From assembly GCA_013813135.1 (NCBI GenBank), contig JACCSF010000050.1, positions 1 through 11,756 of the forward strand: DNA of 11,756 nt, written 5' to 3'. The DNA comes from Thermoleophilaceae bacterium. Its GTDB lineage: Bacteria; Actinomycetota; Thermoleophilia; Solirubrobacterales; Thermoleophilaceae. Made by a program: the position numbers and the translations under genes. Shown one piece after another: positions 1-7,383 of this stretch (position 1 is the first letter of the stretch; every line of letters begins with the position of its first letter). A model generated the notes under the pieces. It was given only the letters and a program-made list of their open reading frames with translations, ran no database searches and had not been told where the DNA came from.

Positions 1-320
1 AGGCCCAGGCCGAGTGCCTCGGCATCGTGGCCTACCTCCAGCCCGTGTCGCGGCCCGAGATCGCCCGCATCCGCGGCGTGGCGTCGGAGTCCGCGGTGGG
101 CACGCTGCTCGAGCGCGGCCTGATCGAAGAGTCGGGGCGCTCGCGGTTCGGGGCGGTGCTCTACCGCACCTCCGAGCTGTTTCAGAAGCTGTTCGGCCTG
201 ACCGGCCTCGACGCGCTGCCGGACCCGGCCGTCTTCGACCCGTCCCCCGAAGAGGAGGGCGAGCTGCGCGAGCGGCTCCTGCGGGCCGGGGAGCAGCGCG
301 CGCAGGTCACGCCCGGCTGA
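1..320 (+). CDS. scpB: Segregation and condensation protein B, C-terminal part (5' truncated by window edge)
   Basis: The open frame enters the window in the phase whose first complete codon is at base 3 and ends in TGA at 318-320, so about 105 residues are visible. ScpB is the winged-helix subunit of the SMC-ScpA-ScpB condensin, which organises and separates the chromosome in the cytoplasm. The second winged helix is recognisable: IVAYLQPVSRPEIARIRGV is the family's (I)IAYxQPxTRxEIxxIRGV motif, followed by LLERGLIEESGR, by a LYRTSELFQKLFGL segment and by LDALPD, the usual closing motif. An acidic, charged tail follows. The GTG at 27 lies inside the motif, so it is not the start; the true start is upstream of the window. 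ScpA is expected further upstream. Family identity is sure. Confidence 0.93.
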   Translation, partial: AQAECLGIVAYLQPVSRPEIARIRGVASESAVGTLLERGLIEESGRSRFGAVLYRTSELFQKLFGLTGLDALPDPAVFDPSPEEEGELRERLLRAGEQRAQVTPG

Positions 321-333
321 GCGGCGCCCACCG

Positions 334-981
334 ATGCCCGGCTTTCGCCAGCAGCTCGACACGCTGGAGCGCTGGCGTCGCCTGCCGGCGCTCGAGGAGC
401 TCGACCCGCCTGGCGCCAGGGTCGCCCTGACGTTCGACGACGGGCCCGACCCGGACGCCACGCCCGCCGTGCTCGAGGCGCTCGAGGCGGCGGGCGCGCG
501 GGCGACGTTCTTCCTGGTCGGCGAGCAGGTGGAGGCCCACCCGGAGCTGGCGCGCGAGATCGCGGCGCGCGGGCACGCTGTGGGCATGCACAGCCACAGC
601 CATGTGGAGCAGGACCAGCTGTCCGACCCGCGTGCCGACTTCGACGCCACCGGCGCAGCCATCCGGAGGGCCACCGGGCTGGACGCCACGTTCTACCGGC
701 CGCCCTTCGGGCGCTTCAGCGAGGACACCTACGCCGAGTGCCTGCGCAGGCGGCTGGCGCCGGTGTACTGGTCCGGGTGGGGCTGCGACTGGGAGCCGAT
801 CCCGCCCGCCCGCATTGCCGACGTGGCCGTCCGCGACCTCGAGCCCGGCACGATCCTGCTACTGCACGACTCGGCGCGCTACGCCTACCGCAGCAGCGCC
901 CTGCCCACCGCCCAGGCGCTTCCAGACATCCTCGCCGCTGCGCGCCAACGCGGCCTCGAGCCGGTCGCCCTCGGGCCCTAG
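334..981 (+). CDS. Polysaccharide deacetylase (NodB-homology, carbohydrate esterase family 4)
   Basis: The product is 215 residues long and covers one NodB domain almost end to end. The five CE4 motifs are visible: TFDDGPD (33-39, catalytic base and metal Asp), HSHSH (86-90, two metal His in H-S-x-x-H spacing), RPPFG (122-126), DW (152-153) and LLLHD (175-179, catalytic His178). The family removes N- or O-acetyl groups from peptidoglycan, chitin-like or xylan polymers using a divalent metal; the substrate here cannot be told. There is no signal peptide or membrane segment, which is unusual for an enzyme acting on wall polymers. It may act on a cytoplasmic precursor, or a true start could have been missed. 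It begins 13 nt after scpB, so co-transcription is likely. No good Shine-Dalgarno is seen. Its stop TAG shares the CTAG palindrome with the stop of the convergent LysR gene. Confidence 0.9.
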   Translation: MPGFRQQLDTLERWRRLPALEELDPPGARVALTFDDGPDPDATPAVLEALEAAGARATFFLVGEQVEAHPELAREIAARGHAVGMHSHSHVEQDQLSDPRADFDATGAAIRRATGLDATFYRPPFGRFSEDTYAECLRRRLAPVYWSGWGCDWEPIPPARIADVAVRDLEPGTILLLHDSARYAYRSSALPTAQALPDILAAARQRGLEPVALGP

Positions 982-1907
982 CCCGCGGCCAGCTCCAGCT
1001 TCGCCTCGCGGAACTCCTCGCCGATGTCCTGGAGGGTCTGGAGCATCGCGTCGCTCGCGGGCGACGGGTAGGCGCCCTCGAGCCGTGCGGCCCACACGCG
1101 CCGCACGGGCGTCTCGGCGAGCTTTCGCACCACCACGCCGGGATGGACGGCGGTGAGCGCCAGCCGCGGCAGCAGCGTGACGCCGACCCGGGCCGCCACC
1201 AGCGCCTGGACCGCCGTGGTCTCGTCCACCTCGAACGCGACGCGCGGCTCGAAGCCGGCCTCGCGGCAGAGGCTGCGCATGATGCGCCGGCAGCCGCCGC
1301 TGTTGCTGGAGGCCACCCACGGCTCCTCCGCCAGGTCCGCCAGGTTGACCCGGCGGCGCTTGGCGAGCGCGTGCCCTGCGGGGAGAATCGCGTCGTAGCC
1401 GTCGTCGAGCAGGTGGGTCAGCTCGAGGTCGGCGCCGATCAGCTCGGGCACCGACGGGTGGTCATAGACGAGCGCGAGGTCGGCGTCGCCGGCCCGCAGC
1501 CGCGCGGCCGCCTCGTCGGGCTCGGCTTCCTGCATGGACAGCTCCACGTGGGGGTGGCGCTCGTGGAAGGCCGCGACCGCGCGCGGCGCCAGCGTGGCGC
1601 CGCCGCTCTGGAACGAGATCAGGCGCAGTCGCCCGCCGCGCAGCCCGGCCAGCGCGGCCAGCTCCTCCTCGGCGGAGTCGATGCGGGCGAGGATCGCGTC
1701 CGCGTGCGCCACGACCACGCGCCCAGCGTCGGTCAGGCGCACGCCACGGCGGCCGCGCTCCACCAGCTGAGTGCCGGTTTCGCGCTCCAGCGCCGCCACG
1801 TGTTGCGACACCGCCGACTGCGTGAAGTTGAGCGCCTCGGCCGCGGCGGAGAATGAGCCGCACGATGCGACCTCGCGCAGGACCCGCATGCGGCGCACGT
1901 CGAGCAT
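978..1907 (-). CDS. LysR-type transcriptional regulator
   Basis: The product is 309 residues from ATG at 1907. A GTG two codons upstream (1913) is also possible. The N-terminal winged helix-turn-helix (about residues 2-60) has the family signature GSFSAAAEALNFTQSAVSQHVAALE, with LTDAGR closing the wing and the linker helix after it. Residues about 93-309 form the LysR substrate-binding fold that senses a small effector (GRLRLISF start, DLALVYD, GVTLLPRLAL). The gene is divergent from a DMT-family transporter with a 72-nt gap holding a perfect inverted repeat. By the usual logic of such pairs it probably controls that transporter and itself; the effector is unknown. A GATAAG hexamer (minus strand, 1921-1916) lies about 9 nt before the ATG and no Shine-Dalgarno is seen, so the message may be nearly leaderless. 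Confidence 0.93.
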   Translation of the reverse strand: MLDVRRMRVLREVASCGSFSAAAEALNFTQSAVSQHVAALERETGTQLVERGRRGVRLTDAGRVVVAHADAILARIDSAEEELAALAGLRGGRLRLISFQSGGATLAPRAVAAFHERHPHVELSMQEAEPDEAAARLRAGDADLALVYDHPSVPELIGADLELTHLLDDGYDAILPAGHALAKRRRVNLADLAEEPWVASSNSGGCRRIMRSLCREAGFEPRVAFEVDETTAVQALVAARVGVTLLPRLALTAVHPGVVVRKLAETPVRRVWAARLEGAYPSPASDAMLQTLQDIGEEFREAKLELAAG

Positions 1908-1949
1908 CAGCACAGCTTATCGCGCCCCGAAGACATCTTCATTTGGACT

Positions 1950-1969
1950 GATGGCAGCTCTCTGCCATC
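1950..1969. promoter_or_regulatory. Perfect 8-bp inverted repeat, candidate LysR operator
   Basis: GATGGCAG (1950-1957) and CTGCCATC (1962-1969) are exact reverse complements around a CTCT loop. The repeat lies between the divergent LysR and transporter start codons and ends 10 nt before the transporter ATG, where a -10 element would be expected. It is not the textbook T-N11-A LysR box, so assignment to the neighbouring LysR protein is inference. No T-run follows, so it is not a terminator. Confidence 0.45.
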
Positions 1970-1979
1970 CTGGCGACCG

Positions 1980-3839
<1,860 letters not shown>

Positions 3840-3891
3840 GTCCGTAGTGTGCCTAAAGCTCGGGGCGTTGCCTGCCGAACGTTGAAGTGCC

Positions 3892-4773
3892 ATGCCGGAT
3901 CTCTCGCGCTACGTCGCGCCCGCCTCTGAACGCCCGCTCGACGTAGTGCTCGATGCCGCGGCCCGGCTGATGGCCGTGGTGAAGGTGGACGGGGGCCTCG
4001 CTCACTGGGAGGGGGCCTGGAGCCCGCGCGAGGCATCGTGGTTCGACGCCATCCCCGAGGGCGAGCACTTCGCCGCCCGCGAGGCGTTGTCGCGCGCGGC
4101 GAGCAGCGGGTTGCCGGTCGAAGTGGAGCTCAGCGTCCGCACGAGCGACGGCGAGCTGCGCCCGGTTTCGTGGACGCAGACGGCCGTCGCCTCGGCGGAG
4201 GGCGGCGTTACGCACGTGATCGCCACCGGGATCGACCGCGCGGAGCGCGATCGCGTCGAGGAGCGGCTGCGCGATCTCGTCGACCGCGACCACCTCACCG
4301 GCCTGCTCACCCGGCGGCGCTTCGAGGAGGAGCTCGAGCAGCACGTGGCCCACGGTCGCCGCTACGGCATGGTCGGGGCGCTGATCGTGCTCGACCTGAA
4401 CGACTTCAAGTCCATCAACGAGCGCCACGGCCACCGAGCGGGAGACCGCGTGCTCATCGGCGTCGCCGAGGCACTGGCCAACCGGCTGCGTGAGACCGAC
4501 CTGCTGGCGCGCATCGGCGGCGACCAGTTCGGGGTGCTGCTGCCGCGCGCCAAGCCGCCGGAGGCCGAGCGTGTCAGCCAGGCGCTGGAAGACGCGATCC
4601 CCGCTGAGGTGCGCGCCCCGGGCGACGGGCGGATCGAGGCGAGCGTGGGCTTTGCCCCCTTTACGGACACGATGAGCTCGGTCGAGGAGGCGCTGCTGGC
4701 CGCCGACGCCGCGATGTACGCAGTCAAGGCCGGGCACCCGCGTCACGTCCGCCGCCTGCGGCCGCTCGACTAG
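3892..4773 (+). CDS. PAS-like sensor / GGDEF diguanylate cyclase (variant GGDQF motif)
   Basis: The product is 293 residues with no membrane helix. Residues about 15-115 look like a PAS/PAC fold ending in VIATGIDRAERDRVEERL, the usual PAC-to-output linker, and a short helical linker follows. The GGDEF domain (about 128-287) starts with DHLTGLLTRRRF (133-144) and has DLNDFK (168-173, metal Asp168), N176, GHRAGD (180-185), an RETD inhibitory I-site (200-203) five residues before the signature, and AMYAVKAG (274-281). The signature reads GGDQF (209-213), with Gln where the second acidic residue of GG(D/E)EF should be. Active members make cyclic di-GMP from two GTP; activity here is uncertain. 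It is divergent from rlmN. A 21-bp hairpin lies 8-28 nt after the stop. Confidence 0.9.
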   Translation: MPDLSRYVAPASERPLDVVLDAAARLMAVVKVDGGLAHWEGAWSPREASWFDAIPEGEHFAAREALSRAASSGLPVEVELSVRTSDGELRPVSWTQTAVASAEGGVTHVIATGIDRAERDRVEERLRDLVDRDHLTGLLTRRRFEEELEQHVAHGRRYGMVGALIVLDLNDFKSINERHGHRAGDRVLIGVAEALANRLRETDLLARIGGDQFGVLLPRAKPPEAERVSQALEDAIPAEVRAPGDGRIEASVGFAPFTDTMSSVEEALLAADAAMYAVKAGHPRHVRRLRPLD

Positions 4774-4780
4774 GCCCGAA

Positions 4781-4801
4781 GCAGCCGGCTCGGCCGGCTG
4801 C
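4781..4801. terminator. Strong GC hairpin between the GGDEF gene and rluB
   Basis: GCAGCCGGC (4781-4789) pairs perfectly with GCCGGCTGC (4793-4801) around a three-base TCG loop, starting 8 nt after the GGDEF stop. There is no T-run, so it is at best a U-less terminator of the kind proposed for high-GC Actinobacteria. It could equally be a structure in the rluB 5' leader. Confidence 0.45.
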
Positions 4802-4840
4802 GCAGGGTACGGCTGTCCGCCGCCTGCGAGGCTGGGGGGC

Positions 4841-5575
4841 GTGCGCCTCGTCAAGTTCCTAGCCCATGCCGGGGTCGCGTCGCGCCGGGCCGCAGAGCGC
4901 CTGATCGCCGACGGCCGCGTGACCGTGGACGGCGAGGTGAACACCAATCCGGCCACCGACGTCCACGCCACGAGCGGCGTGGCGGTGGACGGACTGGCGG
5001 TCGCGCCCGAGCCGCGCGAGGTGCACGCGCTCAACAAGCCCTCGGGCGTGGTCTCCACGGCGCGCGACACGCACGGCCGCCCCACGGTGGTCGACCTGGT
5101 TCGCTCGCCCAGGCGCCTGTACCCGGTGGGCAGGCTCGACGCGGACTCGACCGGCCTGATTCTGCTCACCAACGACGGCGAGCTGGCCGACCTGCTGACC
5201 CACCCCCGCTACGGCGTCGAGAAGGTCTACCGGGCGCGGATCCAGCCCGGCCGTGTCTCCCCGCGGGCGCTCAAGGCGCTGCGCGAGGGCGTGCAGCTCG
5301 AGGACGGCCGCACCGCGCCGGCGAGGGTGCGCCAGGTGGCGCCGGGGGTGCTCGAGATCGCCCTGCGGGAGGGCCGCAAGCGCCAGGTCCGGCGGATGTG
5401 CGAGGCCGTCGGCCACCGCGTTGTCGAGCTGGAGCGGGTGGCCTTCGGACCGCTCGGGCTGCGCGGCCTCGAGCAGGGGCGCAGCCGGCGGCTCAAGGAC
5501 GCCGAGGTGGAACGCCTGCGCCGGGTCGCCACCAGCCCCAACCGCCCGGCCGCCGGGCGCACGCGGGCTCCCTGA
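4841..5575 (+). CDS. rluB: Ribosomal large-subunit pseudouridine synthase, RsuA/RluB family
   Basis: The product is 244 residues from GTG at 4841, with a GAGG Shine-Dalgarno at 4828-4831, nine bases upstream. The N-terminal S4 RNA-binding domain (1-60) reads MRLVKFLAHAGVASRRAAERLIADGRV. The synthase domain follows with NKPSGVV (65-71), GRLDADSTGLILLTNDG (97-113; Asp100 is the catalytic nucleophile), EKVYRA, and EGRKRQVRRMCEAVGH (the C-terminal family motif). The tail is basic and Pro-rich. RluB isomerises a uridine in helix 89/90 of 23S rRNA; sequence alone does not separate RluB from RsuA or RluE-F, and the symbol rests on the Gram-positive context. It is followed 14 nt later by aroH, so the two may be co-transcribed. 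Confidence 0.92.
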   Translation: MRLVKFLAHAGVASRRAAERLIADGRVTVDGEVNTNPATDVHATSGVAVDGLAVAPEPREVHALNKPSGVVSTARDTHGRPTVVDLVRSPRRLYPVGRLDADSTGLILLTNDGELADLLTHPRYGVEKVYRARIQPGRVSPRALKALREGVQLEDGRTAPARVRQVAPGVLEIALREGRKRQVRRMCEAVGHRVVELERVAFGPLGLRGLEQGRSRRLKDAEVERLRRVATSPNRPAAGRTRAP

Positions 5576-5589
5576 CACAATGCCGCGCC

Positions 5590-5955
5590 GTGCAGCTGCG
5601 AGCGCTCAGGGGCGCCATCACCGTGGATGAGAACGAGGCGGACGCGATCCTGTCCGCCACGGAGGAGCTCATGCGCGAGGTGATCGAGCGCAACGGGATC
5701 GCCGCGGACGACATGGTCAGCTGCATCTTCACCTGCACCGCCGACCTCGACGCCGAGTTTCCCGCCGTTGCCGCGCGCAACCTCGGCCTCAGCAGCATCC
5801 CGCTGCTGTGCGCGCGCGAGATCGACGTCCCGGGCTCGCTGCCGCGGGTGATCCGGCTGTTGCTGCATTGCTATGGCGACCCCGACTCCGCGCCGAACCA
5901 CGTCTACCTGCGCGATGCCGTCTCGCTGCGGCGCGACCTCGAGGGTGCTCAGTGA
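5590..5955 (+). CDS. aroH: Chorismate mutase, monofunctional AroH type
   Basis: The product is 121 residues from GTG at 5590. It converts chorismate to prephenate, the branch step to Phe and Tyr. Every active-site residue of the trimeric Bacillus subtilis AroH can be matched: Arg7 (LRGAITV; Arg7 there), Cys74 and Glu77 in CAREIDVPG (Cys75 and Glu78), Arg89 (Arg90), Tyr106 (HVYL; Tyr108) and Arg114 (Arg116). The length also fits (127 in B. subtilis). No ACT or other regulatory domain is present. The frame stays open upstream into rluB, but homology starts at this GTG. There is no Shine-Dalgarno; a CACAAT hexamer at 5576-5581 could be a -10 of a leaderless transcript. The HisC-like gene follows after 34 nt. 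Confidence 0.95.
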   Translation: MQLRALRGAITVDENEADAILSATEELMREVIERNGIAADDMVSCIFTCTADLDAEFPAVAARNLGLSSIPLLCAREIDVPGSLPRVIRLLLHCYGDPDSAPNHVYLRDAVSLRRDLEGAQ

Positions 5956-5989
5956 AGGCCGCTCCCCGAGCAACGCGAAGGCGGCGGCC

Positions 5990-7066
5990 GTGAACCGGAT
6001 CGAGTTCAACCGCCGCATCGAGTCGATCCCCGTCTACCCGGTGGCCTCCAGCTACGCGTTCGAGGGCGAGCTGGTGAAGCTCGCGTCGAACGAGACCCCC
6101 TACCCGCCGCACCCGCAGGTGCTGGAGGCGGTCGAGGCGCAGCTGCGGACGCTCAACCGCTACCCCGATCCCGAGAAGTCGCTCCTGCGCCGGCGCATCG
6201 CCGAGCGCACCGGCGTGCCGACCGGCAACGTCGCGGTGGGCAACGGGTCATGCGAGATCCTGCTGGCGGCGGCCGACGCCATGCTCGAGCCCGGCGCCGA
6301 GCTGGTCTACGCGTGGCCCTCGTTCTCGATGTACCCGCAGCTGGCCGCGATGTCGGGCGCCAGGGGGATCACTGTCCCGCTCACGGAGGCCGGGGAGCAC
6401 GACCTGGAGGCGATGGCCGCCCAGGTGAGCGCCGCCACGCGGCTGGTGATCGTCTGCAACCCGAACAACCCGAGCGCGACGGCGCTGGCGCCGGCGACGA
6501 TCGACGCCTGGGTCGGCGAGCTGCCGCGCCACGTGGCGGTGGTGCTCGACGAGGCGTACGTCGAGTTCTCCGCACTGCAGGACCCGGACGACTCGCTCGA
6601 CCTGCTCGGTCGTCACCCCAACCTGGTGCTGCTGCGCACCTTCTCGAAGGTCTACGGCCTGTGCGGGCTGCGGGCCGGCTACGCGCTCGGCCCGGAGTCC
6701 TTCCGCCTCGCGGTGGATCGCGTGCGCCAGCCCTTCTCGGTGAACGCGCTGGCTCAGGCCGCGGCGGCCGAGGCGCTCGGCTACCAGGACGAGGTCGAGC
6801 GGCGCGTGGAGCTGAACGTGATCGAGCGCGTGCACGTGGAGTCCGAGCTGGAGCGGTGCGGCCTCGAGACCACCGACAGCCAGGCCAACTTCTCGTGGGT
6901 CTCGCTTGGCGACCGCGACGAGGACGAGATCGTCGACGGGCTCGCGCGCGAGGGTGTCATCGTGCGCGCCGGGTCGGCGCTCGGCGAGCGCGGCCGCCTG
7001 CGCGTCACATACGGGACCAGGGCCGAGAACGAACGCTTCCTGGCAGCGCTCGACGGTCTGCTCTGA
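5990..7066 (+). CDS. hisC: HisC-family PLP aminotransferase (histidinol-phosphate and/or aromatic amino acid)
   Basis: The product is 358 residues from GTG at 5990, the usual HisC length, with GAAGG about ten bases upstream. Another in-frame GTG at 5945 would overlap aroH by 11 nt and add 15 residues that do not look like the family. Fold-type I motifs are present: SNETPYPP (33-40), CNPNNPS (156-162), DEAY (187-190), TFSKVYGLCGLRAGY (217-231, with PLP-binding Lys220 and Arg228) and a C-terminal RVTYGTRAENERFL. HisC-type enzymes transfer the amino group from glutamate to imidazole acetol phosphate, and several also act on phenylpyruvate and 4-hydroxyphenylpyruvate. No other his gene is nearby, while chorismate mutase is upstream and DAHP synthase and prephenate dehydrogenase are downstream. 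I therefore infer that aromatic transamination is at least part of its job. Confidence 0.92.
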   Translation: MNRIEFNRRIESIPVYPVASSYAFEGELVKLASNETPYPPHPQVLEAVEAQLRTLNRYPDPEKSLLRRRIAERTGVPTGNVAVGNGSCEILLAAADAMLEPGAELVYAWPSFSMYPQLAAMSGARGITVPLTEAGEHDLEAMAAQVSAATRLVIVCNPNNPSATALAPATIDAWVGELPRHVAVVLDEAYVEFSALQDPDDSLDLLGRHPNLVLLRTFSKVYGLCGLRAGYALGPESFRLAVDRVRQPFSVNALAQAAAAEALGYQDEVERRVELNVIERVHVESELERCGLETTDSQANFSWVSLGDRDEDEIVDGLAREGVIVRAGSALGERGRLRVTYGTRAENERFLAALDGLL

Positions 7067-7090
7067 GCCGGGCGGAGGGGCCGCGCCGCC

Positions 7091-7110
7091 GGCGCTCGGC
7101 GCTCGGCGCC
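7091..7110. repeat. Short 7-bp tandem repeat forming a GC hairpin after hisC
   Basis: GGCGCTC occurs twice in tandem (7091-7097, 7098-7104) and is followed by GGCGCC (7105-7110). GGCGC at 7091-7095 can pair with GCGCC at 7106-7110. AGATTCT follows, only weakly T-rich, so this may be a poor terminator for the aroH-hisC transcript or simply a short repeat. Confidence 0.3.
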
Positions 7111-7133
7111 AGATTCTCGCGGTTGTACGGCGG

Positions 7134-7163
7134 TTGCGGACCCGCGCGGGTCCGTGCTACAAG
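7134..7163 (+). promoter_or_regulatory. Candidate promoter of the aroF leader and operon
   Basis: TTGCGG (7134-7139) and TACAAG (7158-7163) are separated by 18 bases and resemble a housekeeping-sigma -35/-10 pair. A start 7-9 bases after the -10 falls at 7170-7172, right at the ATG of the leader ORF, which predicts a leaderless or nearly leaderless message. Only sequence resemblance supports this. Confidence 0.5.
7137..7154. promoter_or_regulatory. Perfect 18-bp palindrome in the promoter core (candidate operator)
   Basis: CGGACCCGCGCGGGTCCG is its own exact reverse complement. It covers the end of the proposed -35 and most of the spacer, and stops three bases before the -10. A protein dimer bound here would block RNA polymerase. 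No T-run follows, so it is a poor fit to a terminator. The binding protein is unknown. Confidence 0.45.
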
Positions 7164-7171
7164 TCGCGGAG

Positions 7172-7258
7172 ATGTCCCGGCACGCTCAGCCGACCTTCGA
7201 GTGCAGCGCCCCTGAGGGCGCCGGTCGGCGTGCGTACTGGTACTGGCGATTTACATAG
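7172..7258 (+). CDS. Aromatic-rich leader peptide of the aroF operon (28 codons)
   Basis: ATG at 7172 opens a 28-codon frame that stops at TAG (7256-7258), 125 nt before aroF. It begins MSRHAQPTFECSAPEGAG and ends YWYWRFT: codons 22-25 are TAC TGG TAC TGG, then CGA TTT ACA. Two Tyr, two Trp and one Phe among seven closing residues, directly upstream of DAHP synthase, are the hallmark of a translational attenuator that senses charged aromatic tRNAs. The codons TTT, ACA and CGA and the TAG stop are rare in this window, which fits selection for regulation rather than for a stable protein. A GGAG touches the ATG, too close for a normal Shine-Dalgarno. The -10 placement suggests leaderless translation. 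The peptide itself probably has no function. It is too short to score in usual gene finding. Confidence 0.75.
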   Translation: MSRHAQPTFECSAPEGAGRRAYWYWRFT

Positions 7259-7338
7259 GCGTCCGGCTCGGCGGCCGGCCCCACATGGCCGCTTTCTAAC
7301 CTCTCAGATGCCCGCCGGACGCCGATCTGCGCAGTACC
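7189..7338 (+). promoter_or_regulatory. Candidate Trp/Tyr transcription attenuator in the aroF leader RNA
   Basis: Several exact pairings are visible by eye. (1) Within the leader ORF, GCCGACC (7189-7195) pairs with GGTCGGC (7223-7229), enclosing GCGCCC (7206-7211) with GGGCGC (7216-7221) and a CTGA loop. (2) The terminator hairpin is 7270-7293. (3) CCGGC (7263-7267) with GCCGG (7274-7278) would break that terminator. (4) 7216-7227 with 7272-7282 (bulged C, one G-U) would also break it. (5) GGCGTCCGGC (7258-7267) pairs with GCCGGACGCC (7314-7323), and the Tyr/Trp-codon DNA 7239-7248 pairs with 7330-7338 outside it. Which forms dominate needs folding. The layout of leader peptide, alternative stems and terminator is that of a trp-type attenuator. 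Confidence 0.62.
7270..7297 (+). terminator. Candidate attenuator terminator
   Basis: GCGGCC (7271-7276) pairs with GGCCGC (7287-7292), with possible G-U pairs at both ends, and TTTCT follows at 7293-7297. It lies 12 nt after the leader-peptide stop and 87 nt before aroF. The T-run is short, as is common in very GC-rich genomes. Confidence 0.5.
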
Positions 7339-7365
7339 GCTCCCGCCGGGCTCGAAGACGTCTCT

Positions 7366-7371
7366 GAAAGG
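7366..7371 (+). promoter_or_regulatory. Ribosome binding site of aroF
   Basis: GAAAGG lies 12 bases before the aroF ATG (7384). It is outside all the stems described in the leader, so control by hiding this site looks unlikely. Confidence 0.5.
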
Positions 7372-7383
7372 CTTGCCAGAACC

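Noticed and set aside
3853..5172. 439-codon minus-strand frame opposite the GGDEF gene and rluB
   Set aside because: No recognisable motif, and it runs antisense to two genes with clear domains.
5398..5589. N-terminal extension of aroH inside rluB
   Set aside because: AroH homology begins at the GTG at 5590; the upstream residues are Arg/Ala/Gly-rich shadow of rluB.
5873..5989. Longer start for the HisC-like gene
   Set aside because: The 39 extra residues lie mostly within aroH in another phase and do not resemble HisC; the GTG at 5990 has a GAAGG upstream and gives the family length.
7091..7110. Tandem repeats as a CRISPR or satellite array
   Set aside because: Fewer than three 7-base copies with no spacers; most likely a short slippage repeat or weak hairpin.
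7327..7334. CTGCGCAG 8-bp palindrome before aroF
   Set aside because: Short enough to arise by chance in this composition and it overlaps the longer pairing of 7330-7338 with the leader codons.
7172..7383. T-box or metabolite riboswitch instead of a leader-peptide attenuator
   Set aside because: No T-box UGGN-type antiterminator consensus in the expected place and no known riboswitch core was recognised; the Tyr/Trp ORF explains the region better.
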